The position numbers and the translations under genes were made by a program. Positions 15,863 to 23,979 of a DNA stretch of 64,000 bases are shown here, in pieces; the first letter of the stretch is position 1; each line of letters opens with the position of its first letter. This DNA comes from Acidobacteria bacterium SCN 69-37 (lineage in GTDB: Bacteria > Acidobacteriota > Vicinamibacteria > Vicinamibacterales > SCN-69-37): the NCBI GenBank assembly GCA_001724025.1, contig MEDJ01000013.1, positions 33,125 through 97,124 of the forward strand, given 5' to 3'. A model generated the notes under the pieces. That model was not told where the DNA came from and did no database searches. It worked only from the letters and a program-made list of their open reading frames with translations.

Positions 15863-15904
15863 CACCGAAGATCCGGTCGCCCAACGGCGCCCATCGCAGG
15901 CCCG
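15823..15904 (+). promoter_or_regulatory. Predicted antiterminator rod in the cysM leader
   Basis: CGGGCCTG (15823-15830) is exactly complementary to CAGGCCCG (15897-15904), which includes the left arm of the terminator. Inside it, CGATGG (15834-15839) pairs with CCATCG (15891-15896), CGC (15840-15842) with GCG (15887-15889), and GCGACC (15845-15850) with GGTCGC (15875-15880). This long rod and the terminator exclude each other. A ribosome at the leader stop codon would cover the inner stem. Confidence 0.5.
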
Positions 15905-15931
15905 GAACCTCGTCAGGTTCCGGGCTTTTTT
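15900..15931 (+). terminator. Leader terminator (attenuator) of the cysM-cysDN operon
   Basis: GCCCGGAACC (15900-15909) and GGTTCCGGGC (15916-15925) form a perfect 10-bp stem with a 6-nt loop, followed directly by six T. It is a textbook intrinsic terminator only 27 nt upstream of the cysteine synthase ATG. It has no plausible role except premature termination of the leader transcript. Confidence 0.85.
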
Positions 15932-15958
15932 GTTGGCACGCGCACTCGACACTCCTGC

Positions 15959-17332
15959 ATGGCTCATTCGACACTCGCCTCACCGTCGGTACGCGGATCG
16001 TCGCTCCTCGATCAGATCGGCCACACGCCGCTCGTCCGCCTGCCACGCTTCGAGCCGCGGCCCGGGGTCGAGATCTACGCGAAGCTCGAGATGCGCAATC
16101 CGGGCGGCTCGGTCAAGGATCGGGCCGCGCTGGCGATGATGCTCGAGGGCGAGCGGCTGGGCCGGCTCGGCCCGGGCCGGATCCTGCTCGATGCGACGTC
16201 GGGCAACACCGGCATCGCCTACGCCATGCTCGGTGCGGCGCGCGGACACCGCGTGCGGCTCTGCGTGCCGGCCAACGTCACGCCCGAACGCAAGCGGCTC
16301 CTGCGCGTCTACGGCGCGGACCTCGTGTTCACCGATCCGATGGAAGGATCGGACGGCGCGATCCGGCAGGTGCGGGCCATCTTCGAGCGCGATCCGCACC
16401 GGTACTACTACCCCGACCAGTACAGCAACCCGGCCAACTGGCAGGCGCACTTCAACGGTACGGGCGTCGAGATCCTGGAGCAGACGCAGGGACGCGTCAC
16501 GCACTTCGTGGCGGGCCTCGGCACGAGCGGGACGTTCATGGGCACGGGCCGGCGGCTGCGGCAGGACAAGCCGGACGTCCGGCTGATCTCGGTCCAGCCC
16601 GACACGCCGCTGCACGGGCTCGAAGGACTCAAGCACATGGAGTCGGCCATCGTGCCGGCCATCTACGACCCGACGCTGGCCGACGAGGATCTGCGCGTCG
16701 ATACCGAAGACGCGCATCACCTGATCCGGCGGCTGGCGCACGAGGAGGGCCTGTTCGTCGGTCCCTCGAGTGGCGCCGCACTGTCGGCAGCCATCCGGCT
16801 GGCGGCCGGCCTGACCGACGCCGTCATCGTCGCGATTTTCCCGGACGGCGGCGACCGGTATCTCTCGGATGCACTGTGGGATCAGTCCAGGGACGACGAG
16901 GAGACGAGCGTGGCCGATGCCCCCGTGCACGTGAAGATCACAGAAGACCAGCTGACGGCGATCCGCCGGCACGGCGCCCGCATTTATCCCGACGAGTGCT
17001 GCGGCGCGCTGCTCGGCCCCAAGGCCGGCGAGGTCACCGAGGCCTACGCGCTCGACAACACCTTCCCCGACGGCCGCCGGCGTCGGTTCCTCGTGGGCCC
17101 CGACGAATACCGGCGTGCCGAGGCGCGCGCGGCCGACACGGGCCTCCAGTTGCTCGGTTTCTATCACTCGCACCCGGATCACCCGGCCGAGCCGTCGCAG
17201 TTCGACCTCGATCACGCCTGGCCGAACCTCAGCTATCTGATCGTGTCGGTCCGGCAGGGTCAGCCGAAGGAAGCGCGGTCGTGGCGCTTGAAGGCCGACA
17301 GGTCCGCGTTCGACGAAGAGTTCGTCTGCTAG
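15959..17332 (+). CDS. Cysteine synthase fused to a JAMM (Mec-type) peptidase domain
   Basis: 457 aa in one uninterrupted frame. Residues about 10-315 are a PLP-dependent cysteine synthase of the CysK/CysM family: NPGGSVKDRAAL with PLP lysine K53, SGNTGIAYA, GLGTSGTFMGTG and GPSSGAALSAA. Residues about 330-457 are an MPN/JAMM zinc peptidase with PDECCGALLG and the motif H403-S-H405-x7-S413-x2-D416. In Mycobacterium tuberculosis the separate proteins CysM and Mec act with the sulfur carrier CysO; Mec releases cysteine from CysO. No CysO/ThiS-like gene is visible in this window. An internal GTG near 16910 could also start the peptidase alone. It is the first gene behind the cysteine-rich leader, 12 bp before cysD. 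Confidence 0.88.
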   Translation: MAHSTLASPSVRGSSLLDQIGHTPLVRLPRFEPRPGVEIYAKLEMRNPGGSVKDRAALAMMLEGERLGRLGPGRILLDATSGNTGIAYAMLGAARGHRVRLCVPANVTPERKRLLRVYGADLVFTDPMEGSDGAIRQVRAIFERDPHRYYYPDQYSNPANWQAHFNGTGVEILEQTQGRVTHFVAGLGTSGTFMGTGRRLRQDKPDVRLISVQPDTPLHGLEGLKHMESAIVPAIYDPTLADEDLRVDTEDAHHLIRRLAHEEGLFVGPSSGAALSAAIRLAAGLTDAVIVAIFPDGGDRYLSDALWDQSRDDEETSVADAPVHVKITEDQLTAIRRHGARIYPDECCGALLGPKAGEVTEAYALDNTFPDGRRRRFLVGPDEYRRAEARAADTGLQLLGFYHSHPDHPAEPSQFDLDHAWPNLSYLIVSVRQGQPKEARSWRLKADRSAFDEEFVC

Positions 17333-17344
17333 TGACGCATCATC

Positions 17345-18286
17345 ATGTACACCGCTGAATCCGCACGTCCCCGCTCGGCGCCCGTGCCGCGTCTCGATCA
17401 CCTGCGCGCGCTCGAGGCCGAGAGTATCGCCATCATGCGCGAGGTCGTGGCCGAGTTCGAACGGCCCGTCATGCTCTACTCGATCGGCAAGGACTCGTCG
17501 GTCCTGCTGCGCCTGGCCCAGAAGGCGTTCCATCCCGGACCGATTCCGTTCCCGCTGCTCCACATCGACACGACGTACAAGTTCCGCGAGATGATCGAGT
17601 TCCGCGATCGCTACACGCGGGAGATCGGCGCGCGGCTCATCGTCCACACGAACACGGACGCGATCGCGGCCGGCACGCAGCCGTTCGCCGTCGGCACGCA
17701 GCGGTGCTGCGGGCTGTTGAAGACGCGGGCACTGCTCGACGGACTCGAGGCCGGCGGCTACGACGCCGCGTTCGGCGGCGCGCGGCGCGACGAGGAACGA
17801 TCGCGCGCCAAGGAGCGGGTCTTCTCGCTGCGCGACGAGAAGGGGCAGTGGGATCCGAAGCGCCAGCGGCCCGAACTCTGGCACCTGCTGAACGGGCGCG
17901 TGCGCAAGGGCGAGAGCATCCGCGTGTTCCCGCTCTCGAACTGGACCGAGATCGACGTGTGGCAGTACATCCACGAGGAACAGATCCCGGTGGTGCCGCT
18001 CTACTTCGCCGAACCGCGCGAGGTCGTGGTGCGCGGCACCTCGCTGATTCCCGTCGAGCAGCCGTTCGTGCCGCTGCTGCCCGGCGAGCGGCCGCAGCTG
18101 GTGATGTGCCGCATGCGCTCGCTCGGCTGCTCGCCCTGCACCGGGGCGATCCGCTCGGAGGCGACCACGGTCCCGCAGATCATCGAGGAACTGGTCAGCG
18201 TGCGCCAGTCCGAACGGCAGCTGCGCGTGATCGATCACGACCAGGACGGCTCGATGGAAATCAAGAAGCGGGAAGGGTACTTCTGA
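17345..18286 (+). CDS. cysD: Sulfate adenylyltransferase subunit 2 (ATP sulfurylase, small)
   Basis: 313 aa, the usual CysD length. The PP-loop pyrophosphatase motif [12 protein letters not shown] is near residue 45, followed by [18 protein letters not shown] and [15 protein letters not shown]. The C-terminal [19 protein letters not shown] and KREGYF are diagnostic. With CysN it adenylates sulfate to APS in the cytoplasm. It overlaps cysN by one base (TGATG) and follows the cysteine synthase fusion by 12 bp. No APS/PAPS reductase or APS kinase is present in the window. Confidence 0.96.
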   Translation: MYTAESARPRSAPVPRLDHLRALEAESIAIMREVVAEFERPVMLYSIGKDSSVLLRLAQKAFHPGPIPFPLLHIDTTYKFREMIEFRDRYTREIGARLIVHTNTDAIAAGTQPFAVGTQRCCGLLKTRALLDGLEAGGYDAAFGGARRDEERSRAKERVFSLRDEKGQWDPKRQRPELWHLLNGRVRKGESIRVFPLSNWTEIDVWQYIHEEQIPVVPLYFAEPREVVVRGTSLIPVEQPFVPLLPGERPQLVMCRMRSLGCSPCTGAIRSEATTVPQIIEELVSVRQSERQLRVIDHDQDGSMEIKKREGYF

Positions 18287-19605
18287 TGGTCGGGACGGGC
18301 GCCACCGAGTCGACCCTCCTCCGCATCTGCACGGCCGGCAGCGTCGACGACGGCAAGAGCACGCTGATCGGCCGGCTGCTGTACGACTCGCAGTCGGTCT
18401 ACGAGGACCAGCTGCTGTCGGTCGAGAAGGCCTCGAAGAACCGGACGGCCGGGCCGATCGACTTCTCCCTGTTCACTGACGGCCTGCGCGCCGAGCGCGA
18501 GCAGGGGATCACGATCGACGTCGCCTACCGGTACTTCGCCACGAGCCGGCGCAAGTTCATCCTGGCCGACACGCCGGGCCACGAACAGTACACGCGCAAC
18601 ATGGCGACGGGCGCCTCGACGGCCGACGTGGCGATCCTGCTCGTCGATGCGCGGCACGGTCTGCTCGACCAGTCGCGCCGGCACGCACGCATCGCGTCGC
18701 TGCTCGGCATCCGGCACTTCGTCCTGGCGGTCAACAAGATGGACCTCATCGACTTCGATCGCGAGGTCTTCGAGGACATCACGTCGGGCTTCGCGAAACT
18801 GCTCGGCGGGGCGGCGCTGCACCCGATTCCGATCAGCGCGCTGCACGGCGACAACGTCATCACGCGGAGCGATCGCACGCCCTGGTTCGAGGGCCCGAGC
18901 CTGCTCGAATACCTCGAGACGGTCGACGTGGACCAGCAGGCGCCGCGCGGCCCCTTCCGCATGCCCGTGCAGCTGGTGATCCGTCCCAACCAGGATTTCC
19001 GCGGATATGCGGGACAGATCCTGTCCGGCACGGTCCGCGTCGGCGACACGATCACCACGTGGCCGTCGGTCCGGTCGAGCCGGGTGAAGCGCATCGTGAC
19101 GTGGGGCGGCGATCTCGACGAGGCGTTCGCGCCCATGTCGGTGACACTGGTGCTCGAGCAGGAGCTCGACATCAGCCGCGGCGACGTGTTCGTCGACGGC
19201 CCCATCCACATGGGCCGCCGCTTCGAGGCCGACGTCGTCTGGATGGACGAGCGGCCGCTCGAACCCAATCGTCTCTACGTGCTCAAGCACGCGTCGGGCA
19301 CGACGACCGCGCAGGTCGATACGCGCCTGCTGCTCAACGACGTCGGCCGCATCACGGTCGAGACGTCGCGCGCGATCATCTTCGACCGGTACAGCGAGCA
19401 GCGCGGCACCGGCGCCTTCATCCTGATCGAGCCGACGACGAACTTCACCGCGGGCGCCGGCATGATCGCCGCGCCACTGGCGGAGCAGACGGCCGGCAGC
19501 CACCCGGGTGTGGCCGAGCGGCTCGCGCAGATCGCCCGGTCCGCCCACTCCGAGGGCGAGGCCATCGAAGCCGTCCGGCGCGTGCTGGAGGAGATGCTGA
19601 CGTAG
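18286..19605 (+). CDS. cysN: Sulfate adenylyltransferase subunit 1, GTPase
   Basis: 439 aa, an EF-Tu-like GTPase that drives sulfate adenylation by CysD. G1 is GSVDDGKST, G3 DTPGHEQYTRN and G4 NKMDL, followed by two beta-barrel domains (PVQLVIRPNQDFRGYAGQI). It ends after VRRVLEEMLT, so there is no fused APS kinase (CysC) as in NodQ-type proteins. The ATG at 18286 overlaps the cysD stop codon; longer frames upstream are shadows of cysD. It is the last gene of the operon and is followed by a REP-like palindrome. Confidence 0.95.
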   Translation: MVGTGATESTLLRICTAGSVDDGKSTLIGRLLYDSQSVYEDQLLSVEKASKNRTAGPIDFSLFTDGLRAEREQGITIDVAYRYFATSRRKFILADTPGHEQYTRNMATGASTADVAILLVDARHGLLDQSRRHARIASLLGIRHFVLAVNKMDLIDFDREVFEDITSGFAKLLGGAALHPIPISALHGDNVITRSDRTPWFEGPSLLEYLETVDVDQQAPRGPFRMPVQLVIRPNQDFRGYAGQILSGTVRVGDTITTWPSVRSSRVKRIVTWGGDLDEAFAPMSVTLVLEQELDISRGDVFVDGPIHMGRRFEADVVWMDERPLEPNRLYVLKHASGTTTAQVDTRLLLNDVGRITVETSRAIIFDRYSEQRGTGAFILIEPTTNFTAGAGMIAAPLAEQTAGSHPGVAERLAQIARSAHSEGEAIEAVRRVLEEMLT

Positions 19606-19654
19606 GAGGCGGGGAGAGGCTGCAGGCGGGGAGAAGGCCGGAAGACTTTCGGCG

Positions 19655-19676
19655 CCCCGAGGCTTCAGCCTCGGGG
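19655..19676. repeat. TTCA-core palindromic repeat (cysN 3' side)
   Basis: CCCCGAGGC, TTCA, GCCTCGGGG: a perfect 9-bp stem with the TTCA loop typical of the dispersed family in this window. It lies in the 142-bp gap between convergent cysN and the DAACS transporter. The rest of the gap shows only GC-rich purine runs. Confidence 0.8.
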
Positions 19677-19747
19677 GGATTTCCCCGATCTGGGCCTCCA
19701 TCTTCTGAATTGTCCCCCCCGGCGGTCGCACCGCCCGCCGCCCGGCC

Positions 19748-20998
19748 CTACGCGGCCTCGCCCCGCGCGACGACGACGGCTGCCGCCAGGTCGCCGGTCA
19801 CGTTCAGCGTCGTCCGGCACATGTCGAGGAACCGATCGACTCCGAGGATCAGGCCGATGCCTTCGGGGGGCACGCCGACCATCCCGAGAATCAGTGCAAC
19901 CACGGGCAGCGACCCCGCCGGCACGCCGGCCGTACCGATCCCGCCGAGGATGCACACCATCATCACCAGCAGTTGCTGCCCAATCGTCAGATCCACGCCG
20001 AAGAACTGCGCGAGGAACAGGACGGTGACGCCCTCGAACAGCGCGGTCCCGTTCTGGTTGGCCGTGGCCCCCACCGTCAGCACGAACCGCGCCACGTGGC
20101 GAGGCAGCCGCAGCTGCTCGTCGGCGACGCGGAGCGCGGTCGGCAGGGTCGCGTTGCTCGATGCGGTCGAGAACGCGAGGACGATGGCTTCCTGCGAGGC
20201 GCGGAAGAACGCGACGGGCGACATCCCGCCCAGCACTTTCACCGCCAGGCTGTAGACGACGATGCCGTGGATCGCGAGCGCGGTCACGACCACGACCACG
20301 TAGATGGCCAGCCGTCCGAGCAGTTCCCACCCGAACTGCGCGGCGAGATTGAAGACGAGACAGGCCACCGCGTACGGCGCGAGCCGGATGACCAGATCGA
20401 TCAGGGTCATCGAGATATCGAACAGCCCCTCGATCGCCTCGCGCAGACGCCCGGCGCCGGCCGTGGGCGTCAGCACCATGCCCACACCGAACAGCACGGC
20501 AAAGAACATCACAGCCAGGATGTCGTTGCTGGCCGCGGCCCTGATGACGTTGTCGGGCACGATCTGCACGACCATCGACAGGCCCTGCGCCTGCGAGGCA
20601 TTCCCGCTCACGATCGCCTGTGCCCGATCGGCACCGTCGGCCAGCAGTTGCCGGGCCACGGCCGGATCGATGCCGTCACCCGGGCGGATCAGGTTGACGA
20701 GCGCGAGCCCGATGCCCACAGCGATGGCCGACACCACGACGGTATAGGCCAGCGTCTTCCACCCGACGCGCCCGAGTGCGCGGATGTCGCCCATCTCGGA
20801 CACGCCCATGACGAGCGCCGAGAACAGCAGCGGGATGACGAGCATGAACAGCAGGCGCAGGAAGATCTGTCCCGCCGGCTGCGTGACGTACGTCGTCAGC
20901 CACTCGACCCACGGCGCCCCGGGCGCCAGCCAGTGGACGAGCAAGCCGGCCACGAGCCCGAATACGAAGCCGACGAGCATCCTGCTGTGCAGCGGCAT
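19748..20998 (-). CDS. Dicarboxylate/amino acid:cation symporter (DAACS family)
   Basis: 416 aa with about eight transmembrane helices and two re-entrant hairpins, like GltP/DctA. The first hairpin shows STASSNATLPT (family consensus SSSAATLP). TM7 carries TVGATANQNGTAL, where the usual NMDGTAL is NQNGTAL, so the sodium/substrate-site region is slightly altered. Members take up glutamate, aspartate, succinate or related acids with Na+ or H+. It is monocistronic, convergent with cysN and divergent from the histidine kinase. The ligand cannot be deduced. Confidence 0.88.
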   Translation of the reverse strand: MPLHSRMLVGFVFGLVAGLLVHWLAPGAPWVEWLTTYVTQPAGQIFLRLLFMLVIPLLFSALVMGVSEMGDIRALGRVGWKTLAYTVVVSAIAVGIGLALVNLIRPGDGIDPAVARQLLADGADRAQAIVSGNASQAQGLSMVVQIVPDNVIRAAASNDILAVMFFAVLFGVGMVLTPTAGAGRLREAIEGLFDISMTLIDLVIRLAPYAVACLVFNLAAQFGWELLGRLAIYVVVVVTALAIHGIVVYSLAVKVLGGMSPVAFFRASQEAIVLAFSTASSNATLPTALRVADEQLRLPRHVARFVLTVGATANQNGTALFEGVTVLFLAQFFGVDLTIGQQLLVMMVCILGGIGTAGVPAGSLPVVALILGMVGVPPEGIGLILGVDRFLDMCRTTLNVTGDLAAAVVVARGEAA

Positions 20999-21062
20999 GG
21001 GGCATTCTACAGAAGACTGGCGGCACGGCCGCGGGCGGCGCGGCGGGCCGTCGCCAACCGTC

Positions 21063-21084
21063 CCCCGGGGCTGAAGCCCCGGGG
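21063..21084. repeat. TTCA/TGAA-core palindromic repeat
   Basis: CCCCGGGGC, TGAA, GCCCCGGGG followed by CTCCGG, in the 293-bp gap between the DAACS gene and the histidine kinase. Same family as the copies at 19655 and 21140, with different but complementary arms. Confidence 0.8.
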
Positions 21085-21139
21085 CTCCGGACCTCCTCGT
21101 GACGCGTAGCCTTGTGGCCTTGTGGCCACACAGCCTCGT

Positions 21140-21161
21140 CCCCGAGGCTGAAGCCTCGGGG
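21140..21161. repeat. TTCA/TGAA-core palindromic repeat
   Basis: CCCCGAGGC, TGAA, GCCTCGGGG followed by CTCCGAA. The arms are identical to those at 19655, in opposite orientation. Confidence 0.8.
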
Positions 21162-21169
21162 CTCCGAAA

Positions 21170-21246
21170 GCCTTCCAGCCCTCCAGCCTTCCGGCCTTCC
21201 AGCCTCCTCCCAGCCTGCAGCCTCCCCGCCTCCCGTCCCTCCCCCG
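21170..21246. repeat. Pyrimidine-rich CCAGCCT array
   Basis: A low-complexity stretch of repeated CCTTCCAGCC and CCTCCCAGCCT units. Similar stretches occur at 23276-23332 and, as an inverted pair, at 56644-56715. All are intergenic. No function is evident. Confidence 0.6.
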
Positions 21247-21291
21247 CCCGAGTGACGCGGGCGCGCGCGACATCGGCGTAGACTCGCCCGC

Positions 21292-22602
21292 ATGACGCGC
21301 GGCCTCCCGCTCGACGCCATCGATTCGCGAACGGTCCTTCGTCTCTACGCGCTCGTTGTCGGTCCCATCGGCTTCGCCATTCTGGCGTGGGGACCCATGT
21401 GGCTGGGCGGGCCCCTGAACGGACAGCCGTGGGGCGTGAATGCGCTCACGCGCCTGGCAGGTGCGTGCGCCATCGCGTCGGCCCTGTGCGCGCACGCGTC
21501 GAGCCTCGTCGAGAATCCCCTCGACCGTCGTCGCTGGCTCGGCTGGTTCCTGATCGCACACGCGATCGTCCTGGCGATCACCTACGTGCAGATACACGCC
21601 GTGTGGGACGATGCCGCCCCGATCGAGGTACGCTGGGCGTTCATCGGGCTCTTCTTCGTGACGGCCGGCCTGTACGGCGGCTGGATTCGTCACGGTGGAG
21701 ATCCTGCCCCGCTCTCCCACTACTGGGGCTGGCTCGGCGCGCCGCCTCCAGGCGCGTCGACGCTCCTCGAGACGGCCTACCAGGAGCAGATGCGTGAGGC
21801 CGGTGCCCAGGAAGAACGCCACCGGCTCGCGCGCGATCTGCACGATTCCGTCAAGCAGCAGATCTTCGCGATTCAGACAGCGGCCGCGACGGCCGAGGCC
21901 AGACTCGACGACGACCAGGCAGGTGTACGTCAGGCGCTGGCACAGGTGCGCACCAGCGCGCGTGAGTCGATGGCCGAGATGGACGCGATGCTCGATCACC
22001 TCCGCACGACGGTCGTGGAAAACGCGGGCCTGATCGATGCCCTGAAACGACAGTGCGAGGCGCTCTCGTTCCGCACGGGCGCGCGCGTCGACTTCCACGC
22101 GGCACCGCTGCCCGGCGTCGATGCGCTGCCGACAGGCACGCATCAGGCGCTCCTGCGTGTCGCTCAGGAGGCGCTGTCGAACGTCGCACGTCACGCGCGG
22201 GCGACCGAGGTGCAGGTAACGCTCGCGCCTGCCGCGCGCACGCTCGATCTGACCATCGTCGACAACGGTCGCGGCTTCGAGAAGGACGACGTCCGTCACG
22301 GGATGGGCAGCGAGAACATGCGCGAGCGGATACGGGCACTCGGCGGCAGCCTGCAGACCACGAGCCATCCAGGCCAGGGCACGACAGTGACGGCGTGGGT
22401 GCCGTTGCTCGTGGAGGAGCCCGCGGTCTATCTGAAGCGTGCGTTCTGGCCGGGCGCGACAGGCACCGCGCTGTTGATCCTTCTCGCTTTCGACGCCTCC
22501 CGTACGTCCTACCTGCCCTTTGCCGTGTTGATGGCACTCGACAGCGCGCGCTACGTCGCCGCCTGGCGACGCGCAAGGCGCCTGCAGACGGTCGCGTCAT
22601 GA
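21292..22602 (+). CDS. Sensor histidine kinase, NarL/DegS type (HisKA_3)
   Basis: 436 aa. Four N-terminal membrane helices (about residues 17-40, 50-72, 83-103, 115-135) form the sensor. They are followed by the HisKA_3 dimerisation region ERHRLARDLHDSVKQQ with phospho-acceptor H184, then an ATPase domain (EALSNVARHARA, DNGRGF, GSENMRERIRALGG). After the kinase core a further hydrophobic stretch (about 385-425) precedes the end, an uncommon C-terminal membrane segment. The ATPase reads through to the LuxR-type response regulator, whose start overlaps the stop (ATGA). The stimulus is not known. Confidence 0.93.
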   Translation: MTRGLPLDAIDSRTVLRLYALVVGPIGFAILAWGPMWLGGPLNGQPWGVNALTRLAGACAIASALCAHASSLVENPLDRRRWLGWFLIAHAIVLAITYVQIHAVWDDAAPIEVRWAFIGLFFVTAGLYGGWIRHGGDPAPLSHYWGWLGAPPPGASTLLETAYQEQMREAGAQEERHRLARDLHDSVKQQIFAIQTAAATAEARLDDDQAGVRQALAQVRTSARESMAEMDAMLDHLRTTVVENAGLIDALKRQCEALSFRTGARVDFHAAPLPGVDALPTGTHQALLRVAQEALSNVARHARATEVQVTLAPAARTLDLTIVDNGRGFEKDDVRHGMGSENMRERIRALGGSLQTTSHPGQGTTVTAWVPLLVEEPAVYLKRAFWPGATGTALLILLAFDASRTSYLPFAVLMALDSARYVAAWRRARRLQTVAS

Positions 22603-23237
22603 CGCCCATTCGCGTCGTCCTCGTCGACGATCACCGCGTCGTCACGCAGAGCCTGAAGGCGTGGCTGGAGTCGTTTCCCGACATTCGCGTGGTCGGTGTC
22701 GCAGCCAATGGTGAATCCGCGATCGACCGGATCGTCGAGTGGTCACCCGATGTCGTGCTGCAGGATCTGCTGATGCCGGGCGGCATCGATGGCATCGAGA
22801 CAACGAAACGTATCCGGCAATTGTGTCCGTCGACGCGCGTGATCGCGCTCACGGCATCCATCGACGAGCCGCGCATGACCGGCGTGCTGCGCGCCGGCGC
22901 CTCGGGCTACGTGCGGAAGAACGCGGAACCGGAGGCGCTGGTGGACGCGGTCCGCGCCGTGGCGAAGGGACGGACGGTCATCGATCCAGCTGCCGCGCGT
23001 GCGCTCGCCGAGGCCACGGACACGCCGTCCGAATCACTCACGCCGCGCGAGATCGACGTCCTGCGTCTGCTCGCGCTGGGCCAGTCGAATCGCGACATTG
23101 CGGCCGCACTCGGCGTGGGCGAGGAGACGATCAAGACGCACGTCTCGCGCGTCCTCGCCAAACTCCACGTCGACAACCGCGCCCAGGCCATCGTCGAAGC
23201 TCTGCGACGTCGCCTCGTGTCGGTCGACGAGTTGTAG
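22599..23237 (+). CDS. LuxR/NarL-family response regulator
   Basis: 212 aa. The receiver domain (about 4-120) has the acidic pocket VLVDDH and phospho-acceptor D56 in VVLQDLLMPGG. The C-terminal LuxR helix-turn-helix (about 145-205) shows LTPREIDVLRLLALGQSNRD and GVGEETIKTHVSRVLAKL. The ATG overlaps the kinase stop by 4 bp, so the two are translationally coupled partners. Target genes are not apparent; the flanking genes are not obviously controlled. Confidence 0.95.
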   Translation: MTPIRVVLVDDHRVVTQSLKAWLESFPDIRVVGVAANGESAIDRIVEWSPDVVLQDLLMPGGIDGIETTKRIRQLCPSTRVIALTASIDEPRMTGVLRAGASGYVRKNAEPEALVDAVRAVAKGRTVIDPAAARALAEATDTPSESLTPREIDVLRLLALGQSNRDIAAALGVGEETIKTHVSRVLAKLHVDNRAQAIVEALRRRLVSVDEL

Positions 23238-23247
23238 GGGCGCCCCG

Positions 23248-23267
23248 GGCCGGGCAAGCCCGGCCCC
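23248..23267. terminator. Hairpin at the end of the two-component operon
   Basis: GGGCCGGGC and GCCCGGCCC are perfectly complementary around AA, 11 bp after the response regulator stop. No clear T-tract follows. It lies in the convergent gap before the ICMT-like gene, together with a pyrimidine-rich CCAGCCT stretch (23276-23332). Confidence 0.45.
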
Positions 23268-23328
23268 TACGTTTCCGATTTCCTCCCACGCCTCCCAGCC
23301 TCCTCCCAGCCTGCCGCCTCCCAGCCTT

Positions 23329-23979
23329 TCAGAAGATTCCCGGCACCGCACGCCACCGCACGCGGCTCGCGTACTCGGTGTAGCCCGGCAGGTCGCGCTG
23401 GAGCATCGCGTCCTCGATGAGCGTTCGACGGACGAAGACCGGCACGACGGGCAGGAGCGCGAGTCCAGCCCACCACGACGCGAGTGCAGGCCCGGCCCCG
23501 AGACAGACGAGCAATACGGCCAGGTACATGGGATGCCGCACGATGGCGTAGGGACCGTGTGAGATGACCTGATGCTCGCGTTCGTGCTGCACGCGGACCG
23601 CCGACGAAGCGAAGGGGTTGGTGGCAAGCGTCCAGCCGACGAGCAGGAACCCGGCCGCCACCATGGCGAGACCGGCGACAATCACCGGAACCGGCAGGGC
23701 ACTCCAGCCGAACCGCGCGTCGAGTCCTGCCACGATGAGGTGCGCGGCAAACGGCAGGACCACCAGCCGCCGCGTCGCGCGGTCGCGATCGGACGGGGGA
23801 CGTAAACGCTCGGCGACCAGCGCCGGACTCCAGCGCACGAGCAGCGTGTAGACGGTTGCGGCGATGACGTACATCACGCCGACGTACGCCCAGAAGGGCC
23901 AGACGTCGAGTCGCCCGGCTGCCGTGAAGAGAATCGCGAGGAACACGAACGCCGGCACGCCGAAGCGGAGGAACATCAT
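23329..23979 (-). CDS. ICMT/PEMT-like membrane methyltransferase
   Basis: 216 aa, five hydrophobic segments. The C-terminal block HGPYAIVRHPMYLAVLLV and EDAMLQRDLPGYTEYASRVR is the SAM-binding signature of the isoprenylcysteine carboxyl methyltransferase and phospholipid methyltransferase superfamily. Bacterial members are mostly of unknown substrate. The ATG at 23979 overlaps the stop of the MarR regulator by 4 bp, so the two form a small operon. No prenyltransferase is nearby. Confidence 0.85.
   Translation of the reverse strand: MMFLRFGVPAFVFLAILFTAAGRLDVWPFWAYVGVMYVIAATVYTLLVRWSPALVAERLRPPSDRDRATRRLVVLPFAAHLIVAGLDARFGWSALPVPVIVAGLAMVAAGFLLVGWTLATNPFASSAVRVQHEREHQVISHGPYAIVRHPMYLAVLLVCLGAGPALASWWAGLALLPVVPVFVRRTLIEDAMLQRDLPGYTEYASRVRWRAVPGIF

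Noticed and set aside
15700..15900. SAM-I-like riboswitch upstream of the cysM operon (TTATCAAAGAGGGG resembles the SAM-I 5' element)
   Set aside because: The matching part coincides with the -10 box, so it would not be in the transcript, and the other conserved SAM-I segments (GAUGAA..GGCAACC) are absent. The cysteine-rich ORF explains the leader better.
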